From the NCBI GenBank assembly GCA_035644395.1, contig DASQOR010000028.1:1-64000 (forward strand): 64,000 nucleotides of DNA, written 5' to 3'. Position 1 is the first letter of the stretch, and every line of letters begins with the position of its first letter. A program made the position numbers and the translations under genes. Source of the stretch: JBGPLJ01 sp035644395. Its GTDB lineage: Bacteria; Pseudomonadota; Gammaproteobacteria; Steroidobacterales; Steroidobacteraceae. Of this stretch, positions 1 through 9,074 are shown piece by piece. The notes below the pieces were generated by a model, which ran no database searches, had not been told where the DNA came from, and saw only the letters and a program-made list of their open reading frames with translations.

Positions 1-1662
1 CTCGGCGACACCAACACCTACACGTTCCAGGCAAAGCTCGTCTGGAAGCCGACTGACAAAGTCTCGGGCCGCTTCCTGCTCGACTACACGAAGTCCGACG
101 AGCACGGGAGCCCGCTCGTGTTCGCCGCGATCAACGAAGCGGCCACTTTTCCACGCGTCGCGAGCCAGGACGCCGGGTGTCCGGGGGTCGTCTTTCCGAC
201 TTCGGGACCCGTACCCATGATCGACGATCCGCGTTGCGCCAATGACTTCCAGGGGGCCGGCCCGTACCACAACAACGGCACCGACCCGCTTACGAGCCAG
301 TTCGAGAACTCGGGCGGCTCGCTTACCTTCACCTACGAGGCGACCGACACGGTCGCGCTCAAGTCGATCAGTTCCTATCGCGGCTTGAGCTGGGCGGGCA
401 ATCGCGACGCCGACAACACGCCGCTGCCGATTCTCGGCACGCAATACGACGTGGACGGGTGGCAGTGGAGCCAGGAGCTGCAGCTCACCTATCAGACCGA
501 GACGCTCACCGGCGTTGCGGGCGCGTACTACTTTGACCAGGGATCGGACGACATCGTCACCGTCGCGCTCAACCCGCCCCCGCCCGGCGTGCAGCACGAC
601 AGCGACAACAACGTGGTACGCAACTCGAGCTGGGCGGCCTTCACGCAGTGGACCTACAATTTCAATCACATGTTCGGGCTCACCGTCGGCGGGCGCTACA
701 CGGAAGACCGCAAGGGCTCCTATCCGGACCAGTTCGACTATGCGACGCCGAACGTCAAGCAGGTGCCGGTGCAGTGGTATCGTGACACCTTCTCGTCGTT
801 CACTCCTTCGGGGTCGTTGCGCCTGCGGTTCAACGATTCGGCGATGATGTACCTGAGCTACTCCGAGGGCTTCAAGGGTGGCGGCTGGAACAGCCATTTC
901 AATTCGGTGCTGACGCCGGCCCAGCAGGCGGCCCTGCAGGAGTTCAAGCAGGAGGATGCGAAGACGACCGAGCTTGGCTTCAAGCTCGATCTTGCGGGCA
1001 ACACGCTGCGGCTGAACGGCGCGATCTTCACCTCGGACTACACGAACATGCAGATCACGTATCGCGGGCCGTGTACGCCCGCCGCCGTCCCCGGCAACCC
1101 GCCCGTCTGCGGAGTCGCGCCCTTCCTCACCAACGCGGGCAAGGCGAGCATCGATGGGGCCGAACTCGAAGCGACCTGGGCGCCGACGAGCGACCTGAGG
1201 ATCGAAGCCAGCATCGGCTATCTCGACGCGACGCTCGACGAGCTGGTGACGCCGGTCGACGCGAACGGGGTTCCGGTCGTCGTGCTCCCGCCGGGTCTCG
1301 TGGTCGGCAACACGCTGCCCTTCGCCCCGAAGTACCAAGGACATTTCGGCATCGCCTACACGGCGCACGCCGGCGGATTCGACCTGACGCCGAGGCTCGA
1401 CCTGTCGTACCAGGACACGACCTTCTTCGACGCGACCAACACCGTGGAGATCGCGCAGCTCGACAGCTACACGGTGCTCAACGCCTCGTTCGTATTCGGC
1501 CCGGCGGCGGGGAAGTGGAGCGTGACGCTCGGCATCAACAACGCGACCGACGAAACGTATCCGATCGCGGGCAATTCCTCGCTCACGACGGGCAGCGGCT
1601 ACGCCGAGATCGCGTACTCGCGGCCGCGGGAGTACTTCGGCCTCTTCAGTTACAAGTTCTAG
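1..1662 (+). CDS. TonB-dependent receptor, C-terminal part (5' truncated by window edge)
   Basis: The frame is open from the first base, so the window cuts the gene; 553 codons remain. What is left is the beta-barrel of an outer-membrane TonB-dependent receptor: alternating aromatic/polar strands, the segment GFKGGGWN about residue 294, NATDETYP near the end, and the terminal strand REYFGLFSYKF ending in Phe, the usual outer-membrane insertion signature. The N-terminal plug and TonB box lie upstream of the window, so the substrate cannot be judged. The following gene is convergent and a hairpin terminator lies right after the stop, so this receptor is not in an operon with the pectin genes. 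The family is clear; the ligand is unknown. Confidence 0.9.
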   Translation, partial: LGDTNTYTFQAKLVWKPTDKVSGRFLLDYTKSDEHGSPLVFAAINEAATFPRVASQDAGCPGVVFPTSGPVPMIDDPRCANDFQGAGPYHNNGTDPLTSQFENSGGSLTFTYEATDTVALKSISSYRGLSWAGNRDADNTPLPILGTQYDVDGWQWSQELQLTYQTETLTGVAGAYYFDQGSDDIVTVALNPPPPGVQHDSDNNVVRNSSWAAFTQWTYNFNHMFGLTVGGRYTEDRKGSYPDQFDYATPNVKQVPVQWYRDTFSSFTPSGSLRLRFNDSAMMYLSYSEGFKGGGWNSHFNSVLTPAQQAALQEFKQEDAKTTELGFKLDLAGNTLRLNGAIFTSDYTNMQITYRGPCTPAAVPGNPPVCGVAPFLTNAGKASIDGAELEATWAPTSDLRIEASIGYLDATLDELVTPVDANGVPVVVLPPGLVVGNTLPFAPKYQGHFGIAYTAHAGGFDLTPRLDLSYQDTTFFDATNTVEIAQLDSYTVLNASFVFGPAAGKWSVTLGINNATDETYPIAGNSSLTTGSGYAEIAYSRPREYFGLFSYKF

Positions 1663-1683
1663 GCGGAATCAGGCAGGAATCAC

Positions 1684-1716
1684 GGGCGCCGGGAGTCCGG
1701 CGCCCTTTATTTTTTC
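1684..1716 (+). terminator. Rho-independent terminator after the first TonB receptor
   Basis: A perfect 9-bp stem (GGGCGCCGG / CCGGCGCCC) with loop GAGT is followed by TTTATTTTTT. It starts 22 bases after the receptor stop and its T-run covers the stop codon of the convergent pectate lyase gene. Confidence 0.85.
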
Positions 1717-3002
1717 GGCGTCATGAAGCGCAGATCCCAGCGGTCCGGGTCGAACGCCTGCCGGGTCGGCGCGATCTGCGGATAGCCGTTGACCTGCGTT
1801 TCGCTGTCGATGATTGCACCGCGCGCCTCGATGGTGTCCGCGACGATGCGGGCGTCGACGGCGTCGCGGTGCGCCGGATCGGCGCCCGCATTGCGGATCA
1901 CGGCATCCTGCACTTCGCTCGCCGGCATGAGCGTGAGTCCGGGCGGGAGCGGCGGGGCTTTTGCCAGCACGATCACCGTAATCGGCGCCGTCGTGTAGCG
2001 GCCGGACTCGGCGAGCGGGCGGCCGAGCCGGTCGACCGCAAGATTGTCCCCGGTGTACACCTCGAGGTTTCCCGAACCGCCGACCGAGAGCAAGGCGACG
2101 TCCATTGGCGTCGAAGGACCCGAGCGCACGACATTGCCGACGATGACCATGCGCCCGGTCTGGTACGGATGCTCGCCCCATTCCGCGGCGATCAGGTTGT
2201 AGTGCAGCGCGCGTTCGCCGGGATCGTAGATGAGATTGTTGACGATCCAGCCGCGCGCACCGCCCTTGAAGAGCGGATTGCGCTCCTTGTCGTGCGCATA
2301 GAGGTTGCCGACGATCAGGATGTCGGTGACGTTGTCGTGGATGAGCGAACCCTTCGAGTGCTCGCCCTTGATATGCGTCGAGCGCGCGAGTCCCTCGGCG
2401 ATGAGGTTGTTGCTGAACGTGATGCGGTGGGAGGTGTGCTCCCGCCAGTCATCCGGCGTCGCACCGCCGAAGCGGGGGCCGGATGCGGAAAGGTTTTCGT
2501 CCGTGGCCCAGGTGAACGAGCAATGGTCGACGATGACGTTGTACGCGCCGCCGACCGTCGACAGCGCGTCGATCTCCCAGCCGCTCATCTTGGCCGCGCC
2601 GGCTTCACCGGGACGCACCCGGATGTGCTGAATGACGATGTCGTGCGCGGCGACGTCGATGCCGCCGCGGATCAGCGTGATGCCGGGCGCCGGCGCGGTC
2701 TGGCCGGCGAGCGTCAGGAACGGCTCGCGGATGACGATCTTGCGCCGGTCGAGATCGATGATGCCGCCGACTTCGAACACGACGATGCGCGGGCCCCCGG
2801 CCGCCAGCGCTGCGCGCAGCGATCCCGGTCCGTCGGATTGCAGGGTCGTGACCTTGAGGATGCGGCCGCCGCGACCGCCGGGTGTTTCCGCCGCCCAGCC
2901 CAGTGCGCCCGGAAATGCCGGCAGTGCTTGCGCGGCCGGCGTCGCCGTCGCGCACACAAGCAGCAGGAGCGCGGCAAGGGATGAACGAACGTCGATGGGC
3001 AT
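1707..3002 (-). CDS. Secreted pectate lyase-like protein (PL1-type beta-helix)
   Basis: A 431-residue protein with a cleavable signal peptide (hydrophobic stretch to about residue 24, ending TPAAQA). The mature part has the right-handed beta-helix style of polysaccharide lyase family 1: GPGSLRAALAAGGPRIVVF near residues 57-75, then IVIREPFLTLAGQTAP, VIVDHCSFTWATDE around residue 157 and repeated NN-L-Y turns. Expected role is cleavage of de-esterified polygalacturonate in the periplasm or outside. It is divergent from the hydratase/TRAP operon, with a shared 65-base intergenic region holding a regulon operator. It is less canonical than the second lyase at 16738 (no RAPRVR segment), so the exact substrate could be another uronan. 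Confidence 0.8.
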   Translation of the reverse strand: MPIDVRSSLAALLLLVCATATPAAQALPAFPGALGWAAETPGGRGGRILKVTTLQSDGPGSLRAALAAGGPRIVVFEVGGIIDLDRRKIVIREPFLTLAGQTAPAPGITLIRGGIDVAAHDIVIQHIRVRPGEAGAAKMSGWEIDALSTVGGAYNVIVDHCSFTWATDENLSASGPRFGGATPDDWREHTSHRITFSNNLIAEGLARSTHIKGEHSKGSLIHDNVTDILIVGNLYAHDKERNPLFKGGARGWIVNNLIYDPGERALHYNLIAAEWGEHPYQTGRMVIVGNVVRSGPSTPMDVALLSVGGSGNLEVYTGDNLAVDRLGRPLAESGRYTTAPITVIVLAKAPPLPPGLTLMPASEVQDAVIRNAGADPAHRDAVDARIVADTIEARGAIIDSETQVNGYPQIAPTRQAFDPDRWDLRFMTPKK

Positions 3003-3035
3003 GGCGGATCCTTCGGCAGCCGGCCGGCATTTGAA

Positions 3036-3051
3036 AATGACACCGGTTTCC
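3036..3051. promoter_or_regulatory. Uronate regulon operator O1
   Basis: AATGACACCGGTTTCC, a LacI-type palindrome with central CG, 15 of 16 positions identical to the sites at 23534 and (reversed) 22302. It lies between the divergent pectate lyase and hydratase/TRAP genes, immediately before a CTATATACC -10-like stretch on the plus strand, so binding would block that promoter. Confidence 0.7.
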
Positions 3052-3067
3052 TATATACCCGGCCCGC

Positions 3068-3928
3068 GTGATCGAAAACAACTCCCACAACGAAAACGCA
3101 TCCGGCGCGCAACTCATCGCAAGCCGTTTTGTCGAGGCGCGCCTGGCCGCGCGTGCGCTGCCTGAATTCCCGGGCGCGATCCCGCGGGATCTCGACGGGG
3201 CCTATGCCTGCCAGGATGCTGCGATCGGACTCTGGCCCGATGACATCGCGGGCTGGAAGGTCGGCCGCATCCTGTCTCCCTGGCTCGAACGCTACGGCGA
3301 GGAACGCGTGGTCGGACCGATCTTCCGGCGGGCGGTGCGCATCGCAGCGGCCGGTGCGGTCGTCGATTTTCCGGTGTTCGAGGACGGATTCGCCGCGGTC
3401 GAGGCGGAATTCGTTTTCCGCCTGGTTTCGGATGCGGATGCGAGACAAAAGACATGGACTGCGGCCGAGGCGGCGGGCCTTGTCGGCGCGCTGCACTTCG
3501 GCGTGGAAACCGCGGGCAGCCCGCTCGCGACCATCAATGCGCTCGGACCCGCCGTGGTTGCAGCGGACTTCGGCAACAATGCCGGGCTCATCCTGGGTCC
3601 GGAAATTCCGGGCTGGCGCGAACGCCCGCCCGCATCGCTCGCCACCGCGACCTTCATCGATGACCGCAAGGTCGGCGAGGGTGGGGCCGCGAACCTTCCG
3701 GGCGGTCCGCTCGGTGCGCTTGCCTTTCTGCTGGCGCGCAACGCACGGCGTGCGCGATCGCTGCGCGCCGGCGACCTCGTGGCAACCGGCGCGACCACGG
3801 GCATTCACGACATTCGCGCGGGTTCCCGCGCGCGCATCGAATTCCGCGGCCTCGGTGCGATCGACTGTCGCGCCGTGCGTGCGGTCGCGGCGCCCCATCA
3901 CCGGCTCGAGGCTCGCATTCCTTGCTGA
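3068..3928 (+). CDS. 2-keto-4-pentenoate hydratase / fumarylacetoacetate hydrolase-family protein
   Basis: 286 residues, GTG start. It resembles the MhpD-type 2-hydroxypenta-2,4-dienoate hydratases: GWKVGR about residue 59, the metal-binding pair in VEAEFVFRL about residue 112, a central AATxD-less core, and the conserved TGATTGIHDI near the C-terminus. These enzymes hydrate or isomerise 2-keto acids with a divalent metal. In this setting, directly coupled to a TRAP carrier inside a pectin regulon, the substrate is probably a 2-keto sugar acid and not a ring-cleavage product, but this is inference. The -10-like sequence ends only about ten bases before the GTG and no Shine-Dalgarno is visible, so the mRNA may be nearly leaderless. 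Its stop overlaps the next gene. Confidence 0.8.
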   Translation: MIENNSHNENASGAQLIASRFVEARLAARALPEFPGAIPRDLDGAYACQDAAIGLWPDDIAGWKVGRILSPWLERYGEERVVGPIFRRAVRIAAAGAVVDFPVFEDGFAAVEAEFVFRLVSDADARQKTWTAAEAAGLVGALHFGVETAGSPLATINALGPAVVAADFGNNAGLILGPEIPGWRERPPASLATATFIDDRKVGEGGAANLPGGPLGALAFLLARNARRARSLRAGDLVATGATTGIHDIRAGSRARIEFRGLGAIDCRAVRAVAAPHHRLEARIPC

Positions 3929-4899
3929 CCCGCAGAGACGTGCTGCTGGGCGCCGGCGGCGCCATGCTTGCCGCAAGGCCGCTGTTCGCGGCGACCCAGA
4001 CGCTCACCGCGGCGGACGTGCACGTCACCGACTACCCGACGGTCGAAGCGGTGCGCTGGATGGGCCAGATGCTGGAACGCGAGACCCAGGGCCGGCTCGC
4101 GATCCACGTCTACCACTCCGGACAGCTCGGACGCGAAGGCGACACGGTCGATCTCGCGCGCTTCGGCGCGCTCGATCTCACGCGCGTGAATCTCGCGGCG
4201 CTCAACAACGCGTTTCCCCTGACGCAGGTGCTCTCGCTCCCGTACGTCTTCGATTCCACCGGGCACATGCGCCGCGCGGTCGACGGCCCGGTCGGCGCCG
4301 AGATCCTGGCCGGTTTCGCTGCGCGCGATCTCGTCGGACTCGCGTTCTACGATTCGGGCGCGCGCTGCTTCTACAACACGCGCCGCGCAATCCACGAGCC
4401 GCAGGACCTCAAGGGTCTCAGGATCCGCGTGCCGCCGTCCGACATGTTCATCGGCCTCGTGCGAAGCCTCGGGGCCAATCCGACGCCGCTCTCGTACGGC
4501 GAGGTCTTTTCGGCGCTGCAGACCCGCCTCATCGATGGCGCCGAGAACAATTGCCGCAGCTTTCACTCGAGCCGGCAGTTCGAAGTGGCGCGTCATTGGG
4601 CGGATTCCGCGCATTCGTATTCGCCCGAAGCCCTCTTGATGTCGAAGCGCCGGTTCCTCGGCCTCGCGCCCGCCGACCAGGAGCTCGTGCGCGAAACGGC
4701 ACGGCTCTCGGTTCCTTACATGCGCGCACTCTGGGACAAGGCCGAGGCTGAATCGCGCGCGGCCGTGCAAAAGGCGGGTGTTGAGATCACCTCCGTCGAT
4801 CGCGCGGCGTTTGAGGCCGCGGCGGCGCCGCTGCGCAACTCGTACCTCGCCGCGCCTGCGCTTGCGCGCCTGCACCGCGCCATTCGCGAGGTGGCCTGA
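3922..4899 (+). CDS. TRAP transporter substrate-binding protein (DctP/SiaP family)
   Basis: 325 residues from a TTG start that overlaps the hydratase stop by seven bases. The N-terminus LTRRDVLLGAGGAMLAA looks like a twin-arginine signal. The mature protein shows the DctP pattern: LERETQGRLAIHVYHSGQLG, LPYVFDSTGHMRRAV, then KGLRIRVPPSDMF, with the substrate-carboxylate-binding Arg expected in that last motif, and LIDGAENN at about residue 203. It captures an organic or sugar acid in the periplasm for the two membrane subunits that follow. Position in the uronate regulon suggests an (unsaturated) uronate or keto-uronate ligand. Confidence 0.92.
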   Translation: MLTRRDVLLGAGGAMLAARPLFAATQTLTAADVHVTDYPTVEAVRWMGQMLERETQGRLAIHVYHSGQLGREGDTVDLARFGALDLTRVNLAALNNAFPLTQVLSLPYVFDSTGHMRRAVDGPVGAEILAGFAARDLVGLAFYDSGARCFYNTRRAIHEPQDLKGLRIRVPPSDMFIGLVRSLGANPTPLSYGEVFSALQTRLIDGAENNCRSFHSSRQFEVARHWADSAHSYSPEALLMSKRRFLGLAPADQELVRETARLSVPYMRALWDKAEAESRAAVQKAGVEITSVDRAAFEAAAAPLRNSYLAAPALARLHRAIREVA

Positions 4900-4901
4900 G
4901 C

Positions 4902-5399
4902 GTGGCTGCCATGTTGGCCGCGCGATTGAATACCGCACTTGCAACGCTCGCGCGGCTCGCGACGGTCGTGGCCTGTGCGGCGCTCGTCGGGCTCGTCGCG
5001 GTGGAGGCTTGGCAGGTGTTCGCGCGTTACGTCCTCAACGATTCGCCCGGATGGACGGAGCCGTGGGCGCTGCTGCTCATGAATGGCGCGATGATGTTCG
5101 GCGCGGCCGCGGCGGTGAGGACCTCCTCGCATTTCGGATTCTTCATCCTGGTCGAATCCGCAGGTCCCGGCCCGCAGCGCTGGCTGCGCGCCATCACGCA
5201 GGTCATTATCCTCGGCATCGGCCTATTGCTCGCGCTCTGGGGCGGCGAACTGCTGATCGATGGCTGGAACATCCCGATGGCGGGCGCGCCGCTGCCGCAG
5301 AGCGCGCCGTTCCTGCCGATGGCGATCGGCGGTGCCCTCATCGGCCTGTTCGGTCTCGAACAGCTCATCGCGCCGCCAGCGCGGCACACAGAGAGCTGA
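4902..5399 (+). CDS. TRAP transporter small membrane subunit (DctQ family)
   Basis: 165 residues, GTG start two bases after the binding-protein stop (an ATG three codons later is an alternative). Four hydrophobic helices are visible, with the family-typical WQVFARYVLNDSPGWTEPWA after the first helix. DctQ subunits pair with the large DctM subunit in sodium-driven import. Three bases separate it from the large subunit gene. Confidence 0.9.
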   Translation: MAAMLAARLNTALATLARLATVVACAALVGLVAVEAWQVFARYVLNDSPGWTEPWALLLMNGAMMFGAAAAVRTSSHFGFFILVESAGPGPQRWLRAITQVIILGIGLLLALWGGELLIDGWNIPMAGAPLPQSAPFLPMAIGGALIGLFGLEQLIAPPARHTES

Positions 5400-5402
5400 G
5401 GC

Positions 5403-6683
5403 GTGGCCGTCGCGCTCCTCTTCACGGTCTTCGCCCTGCTGCTCGCGATCGGCGTGCCCGTCGCTTTTTCGCTCGCATCCGCGGCGCTTGCGACGGTGCT
5501 TTACCTCGGCCTGCCGCCGATCGTCGTCGTGCAGCAGATCGCCGCGGGCTCCGGGGCCACGACGCTCATCGCGATTCCGCTCTTCATCTTTGCGGGCGAG
5601 CTGATGCTTCGCGGCGGGATCTCGGAACGCTTGATCGCGCTCGCCGCTTCGCTCGTCGGCCACATGCGCGGCGGGCTCGGGCACATCAGCGTGCTGGCGT
5701 CGCTCTTTTTCGGCGGCGTCTCGGGCTCCGCGCTTGCGGACGTCTCCGCCATCGGCGGCGCGATGATTCCGCAGATGGCGGCGCGCGGCTTCGATCGGGA
5801 CTTCGCGGTCAACGTGTCGATTTCCGCGGCGCTCGTCGCGCTCCTCGTGCCGCCTTCGCACAATCTCATCCTCTATTCGGCGTCGGTCGGCGGCTCGGTC
5901 TCGATCGCGGACCTGTTCGTCGCCGGCATCTTTCCCGCCCTGCTGCTGACCGCGGCGATCATGGCGACGACCTGGCTCATTTCGCGCAAGCGCGGTTATG
6001 CGATCGAGCCATTTCCGGGCGCGCGCCAGGTGCTCACGCGTCTCGTCGCAGCGCTCCCCGGTCTTTTCCTCGTCGGCCTGATTTTCATCGGCATCCGGGC
6101 GGGCGTGTTCACGGCGATCGAGAGCGCAGCGATCGCCGTGGTCTATGCCTTGCTCGTGACAGCCCTGGTGTACCGGCGCTTCGGCCTGCGCAGTTTCCTC
6201 GACACCTGCGCCCATGCCGTGCGGACGACGGGCCTCATCCTCTTCGTCATCGGCACGGCAGCGGCGTTCGGGTGGCTCCTCGCCTATCTCGAGGTCCCGG
6301 CGGCAGCGGTGGCGGCATTGCAGGCGGTCGGGCACGATCGCAATGTCGTGCTGTTCCTCATCATGCTGGCGCTGCTCGTGCTCGGCACGTTCATGGATCT
6401 CGCGCCGCTCATCATCATCTGCGCGCCGATCTTCCTGCCGGTCGCGAAAGCATTCGGCGTCGATCCGGTGCACTTCGGGGTGATCCTGATCCTCGGCGCC
6501 GGCATCGGGCTGGTCACGCCGCCGGTCGGATCGGTGCTCTTCGTCGGCAGCGCGATCGGCAAGATTTCCATCGGCCAGGCCGTGCGCACGATCTGGCCGT
6601 TCTACGTCGCCGAACTCGTCGTACTGCTCCTCGTGATCTACGTGCCGGCGCTGTCGCTCTGGCTGCCGGCCGTCATGAAGTAG
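5403..6683 (+). CDS. TRAP transporter large membrane subunit (DctM family)
   Basis: 426 residues, GTG start, about a dozen hydrophobic segments. Hallmarks of DctM are the ATTLIAIPLFIFAGELM stretch (about residues 57-75), FFGGVSGSALADVSAIG around 102-118, IPQMAARGFDRDFA and LGAGIGLVTPPVGSVLF near the C-terminus. It forms the transport channel with DctQ. The gene ends the operon hydratase-dctP-dctQ-dctM, and its 3' end overlaps by 11 bases the end of the convergent GH105 gene, leaving no room for a separate terminator. Confidence 0.93.
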   Translation: MAVALLFTVFALLLAIGVPVAFSLASAALATVLYLGLPPIVVVQQIAAGSGATTLIAIPLFIFAGELMLRGGISERLIALAASLVGHMRGGLGHISVLASLFFGGVSGSALADVSAIGGAMIPQMAARGFDRDFAVNVSISAALVALLVPPSHNLILYSASVGGSVSIADLFVAGIFPALLLTAAIMATTWLISRKRGYAIEPFPGARQVLTRLVAALPGLFLVGLIFIGIRAGVFTAIESAAIAVVYALLVTALVYRRFGLRSFLDTCAHAVRTTGLILFVIGTAAAFGWLLAYLEVPAAAVAALQAVGHDRNVVLFLIMLALLVLGTFMDLAPLIIICAPIFLPVAKAFGVDPVHFGVILILGAGIGLVTPPVGSVLFVGSAIGKISIGQAVRTIWPFYVAELVVLLLVIYVPALSLWLPAVMK

Positions 6684-7785
6684 CGTCGGGGCGGCGCACG
6701 GCTTCGGCCAGCGCCATCAACAGGGCTCCGACGCCCTTCGGATCGTTCGCGGCCAGCGGCTCGGACACGTAGTACTCGTACGAGCCATCGCGATACGGGT
6801 CGCCGCCGAGCCCGGCGACGCCGCAGATGCCGCCGAGCGCCTGCACGCCGAGAAACCGCCGGATCACCGCTTGCAGGGTGTCGCGCCCGGGCACGGCGCT
6901 GGCTTGCGGCAGCGCGCCGAGGCGCGCGCCCTTCATGAGCGCATACGCAATCATGAGCGAGGCGGAGACTTCTTCGTAATTGCGCTCGCGCCCGGGCTGG
7001 TCCGGAACCTGCCACCAGAGCCCGGCGCTGCCGCGGATCTTGAGGAGCGCGTGCGCGAGGCTCCGAAGCTGCGACGCGAGCGGTTCCGCATCGCCTGCGA
7101 GCAGTTCGACGCAGTCGACCAGCGCCATCATGTACCAGCCGAGCGAACGGCCCCAGAAGTTCGGCGAACAGCCGGTCGCCGGATCGCTCCAGCGCTCGGC
7201 GCGCGATTCGTCCCAGCCGTGGTAGTAGAGGCCGGTGGCCGGATCGCGCATGAAATGCTCGACCGCGGCGAACTGTGCAAGCACGTCCGCGCGGATCCCG
7301 GGCCGGTCGGCGAGCGCCGCGTAGGCGCAGCGGAAGGGCTGCGCCATGTAGAGGCCGTCGAGCCACACCTGGCGCGGATAGATCTTCTTGTGCCAGTAGT
7401 TGCCGGATTTTGTGCGCGGGTGCGTCTCGAGCTGGGCGTGCTGCGCATCGATCGCCCGGCGCAGGCGCGGTTCGCCGCCTTGCTTCAGGAGCCGGATCAG
7501 CGCCTTGCCGCCGTTGACGTTGTCGATGTTGTATTCCTGCGGGTCGAAGCCCGGGATGGCGCCGTTCGGCGCGACGCGCGACGCCACTTCGCGCCGGACG
7601 AAGTCGAAGCAGGCGCGGTCGCCGAGCGCCTCGGCGAGATCGAGCAATCCCTTGTAGATGCAGCCGTCCTCGTAGCTCCACGCCGGCTTGTACGGCCGCC
7701 AGCCCGCGAGGTATCCGTCGATGAACGGTGCAACCTGCGGCCCGAACGCATCGAGGGCTTCGACGGCCGATCGGCGCCCGCTCAT
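6673..7785 (-). CDS. Unsaturated rhamnogalacturonyl/glucuronyl hydrolase (GH105/GH88 family)
   Basis: 370 residues, no signal peptide, so cytoplasmic. It shows the (alpha/alpha)6-barrel features of the YteR/YesR family: YKPAWSYEDGCIYKGL at about residues 32-47, WLDGLYMAQPFRCAYA (catalytic Asp in the DGLYM motif) about 140-155, and GCSPNFWGRSLGWYMMALVD around 205-224. Such enzymes hydrolyse the 4,5-unsaturated uronic residue that lyases leave at the non-reducing end of pectin oligomers. It is the last gene of the kdgK-eda-ABC operon; its start overlaps the binding-protein stop (ATGA), so it would act on oligomers brought in by that ABC importer. Confidence 0.88.
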   Translation of the reverse strand: MSGRRSAVEALDAFGPQVAPFIDGYLAGWRPYKPAWSYEDGCIYKGLLDLAEALGDRACFDFVRREVASRVAPNGAIPGFDPQEYNIDNVNGGKALIRLLKQGGEPRLRRAIDAQHAQLETHPRTKSGNYWHKKIYPRQVWLDGLYMAQPFRCAYAALADRPGIRADVLAQFAAVEHFMRDPATGLYYHGWDESRAERWSDPATGCSPNFWGRSLGWYMMALVDCVELLAGDAEPLASQLRSLAHALLKIRGSAGLWWQVPDQPGRERNYEEVSASLMIAYALMKGARLGALPQASAVPGRDTLQAVIRRFLGVQALGGICGVAGLGGDPYRDGSYEYYVSEPLAANDPKGVGALLMALAEAVRRPDATS

Positions 7786-9074
7786 GTGCGGATGCTCCGT
7801 TCGAGGATCGCCGGTATGTCCTCGCCGAGCCGGCGCCCGGCTTCGGCGACGTCGATGCGCCCGTAGGCCAGCAGTTCCAGGATATCGTTGAAGCCATCGC
7901 GCACGCGCGCGTGCTCATAGTACGGGCTCTCGCGGACACAGTTCGGCAATGCCGCGATCTGCTCTGCCGCCTCGAGCGCAAGTCCCCGCACGAGGCCGCG
8001 CTCCCGCAGGATGCCGACCGCCTTGCGGCTCGCAGGCAGCCCGCGCCTGAGTCCCATGGCGAGCACGGCGTCGGGATCGTTCAGGAGGAAGTCGAGGAGC
8101 CGCGCGCTTTCATCGGGATGCGCGGTACGCGCGTTGATGGCGAAGGTCATCGCGGGCCGATAGAGGAGTCCCGCGTCCTTCGCCTCGGGACGCAATGGAT
8201 AAGGCGCCAGCGCGACCTGCTGGCCGGCGCTCAGCGTGTCCGCGGATTTGCCGACCGCGCTCGTCCACATGTAGGTCCCGGCATAGCGGCCGTCGATCCA
8301 CGGCCGCATTTCCTGCTGCTGCACGTTGCCGTACGAGGCGCGCTCGCGCGCCGTCGGGATGACATGCGATTGGACCAGCCGGTGATAGACCTCGGCGAAT
8401 TCGTGCAGGTCGGCTGCCGATGCATTGAGACGGCGATTGCGCTCGTCGATGAGCGGCAGGCCCGAGCGCTGCACGATCCACGCGCGGCAGAGCGCCACGG
8501 CATCCGGAAAGATCAGGTCGAGCGGAAAGAAGCCGTCACCGAGCCGGCGGCGAAACTCCGGCCCCGCCGCGAACAATTCATCCCAGCTTCGAGGCAGCGT
8601 GAGCCGCGCCCTGGCAAACGTCGAGGCGTTGAAATAGAAGAGCCTCGCCGTCATCGCGACCGGCAAGGCGTTGACGCGCCCGGCCATCGTGCAGGTCGCG
8701 AGCGCGTCGTCGTCGAACTGGCCGAGATCGACCCGGTCCGTGAGCGTGCCGAGATCCTGGAATCCGCGCCCGTCGCGCGAGAAGAGCACGAGCCAGTTCC
8801 AGTTGACCTGCATGAGGTCGGGGGCCGTGCGGCCGGCGATCTGCGTCGTCAATCTCTCAAGATGGCCGACCCACCCGGTGTATTCGCCCTTGACGCGGAT
8901 GTGGGGATAGCGCGCCTCGAATTTCCGCAGGGTCGCGAGCAGTGCGCCATGCACGTCATTGCCACCCCACCACGACATGCGCAGTTCCACCGGCGCCTGC
9001 CCGATCGCGCGCCGCGCCAGGACGGTGGCGGGCAGCGCGCCAAGGAACCAGCGGCGGGAAACCCGCGAGCTCAT
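7782..9074 (-). CDS. ABC transporter sugar-binding protein (family 1, TogB-like)
   Basis: 430 residues from the ATG at 9074, which overlaps the upstream permease stop by 4 bases; the open frame extends further upstream but only as a shadow. The N-terminus has a Tat-like signal (RRWFLGALPATVLARR). The core matches extracellular solute-binding family 1: LRMSWWGGND, FEARYPHIRVKGEYTGW, APDLMQVNWNW. Expected to bind oligogalacturonides or other pectin fragments in the periplasm; the GH105 gene just downstream and the uronate regulon support that, but the ligand is inferred. Confidence 0.9.
   Translation of the reverse strand: MSSRVSRRWFLGALPATVLARRAIGQAPVELRMSWWGGNDVHGALLATLRKFEARYPHIRVKGEYTGWVGHLERLTTQIAGRTAPDLMQVNWNWLVLFSRDGRGFQDLGTLTDRVDLGQFDDDALATCTMAGRVNALPVAMTARLFYFNASTFARARLTLPRSWDELFAAGPEFRRRLGDGFFPLDLIFPDAVALCRAWIVQRSGLPLIDERNRRLNASAADLHEFAEVYHRLVQSHVIPTARERASYGNVQQQEMRPWIDGRYAGTYMWTSAVGKSADTLSAGQQVALAPYPLRPEAKDAGLLYRPAMTFAINARTAHPDESARLLDFLLNDPDAVLAMGLRRGLPASRKAVGILRERGLVRGLALEAAEQIAALPNCVRESPYYEHARVRDGFNDILELLAYGRIDVAEAGRRLGEDIPAILERSIRT

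Noticed and set aside
1071..2984. 637-codon plus-strand frame over the end of the first receptor and the pectate lyase
   Set aside because: Arg-rich shadow without domains; crosses a good terminator and lies antisense to a clear secreted lyase.
4778..6772. 664-codon plus-strand frame over the TRAP permeases
   Set aside because: Frame-shifted shadow of DctQ and DctM; very Arg-rich, no membrane pattern.
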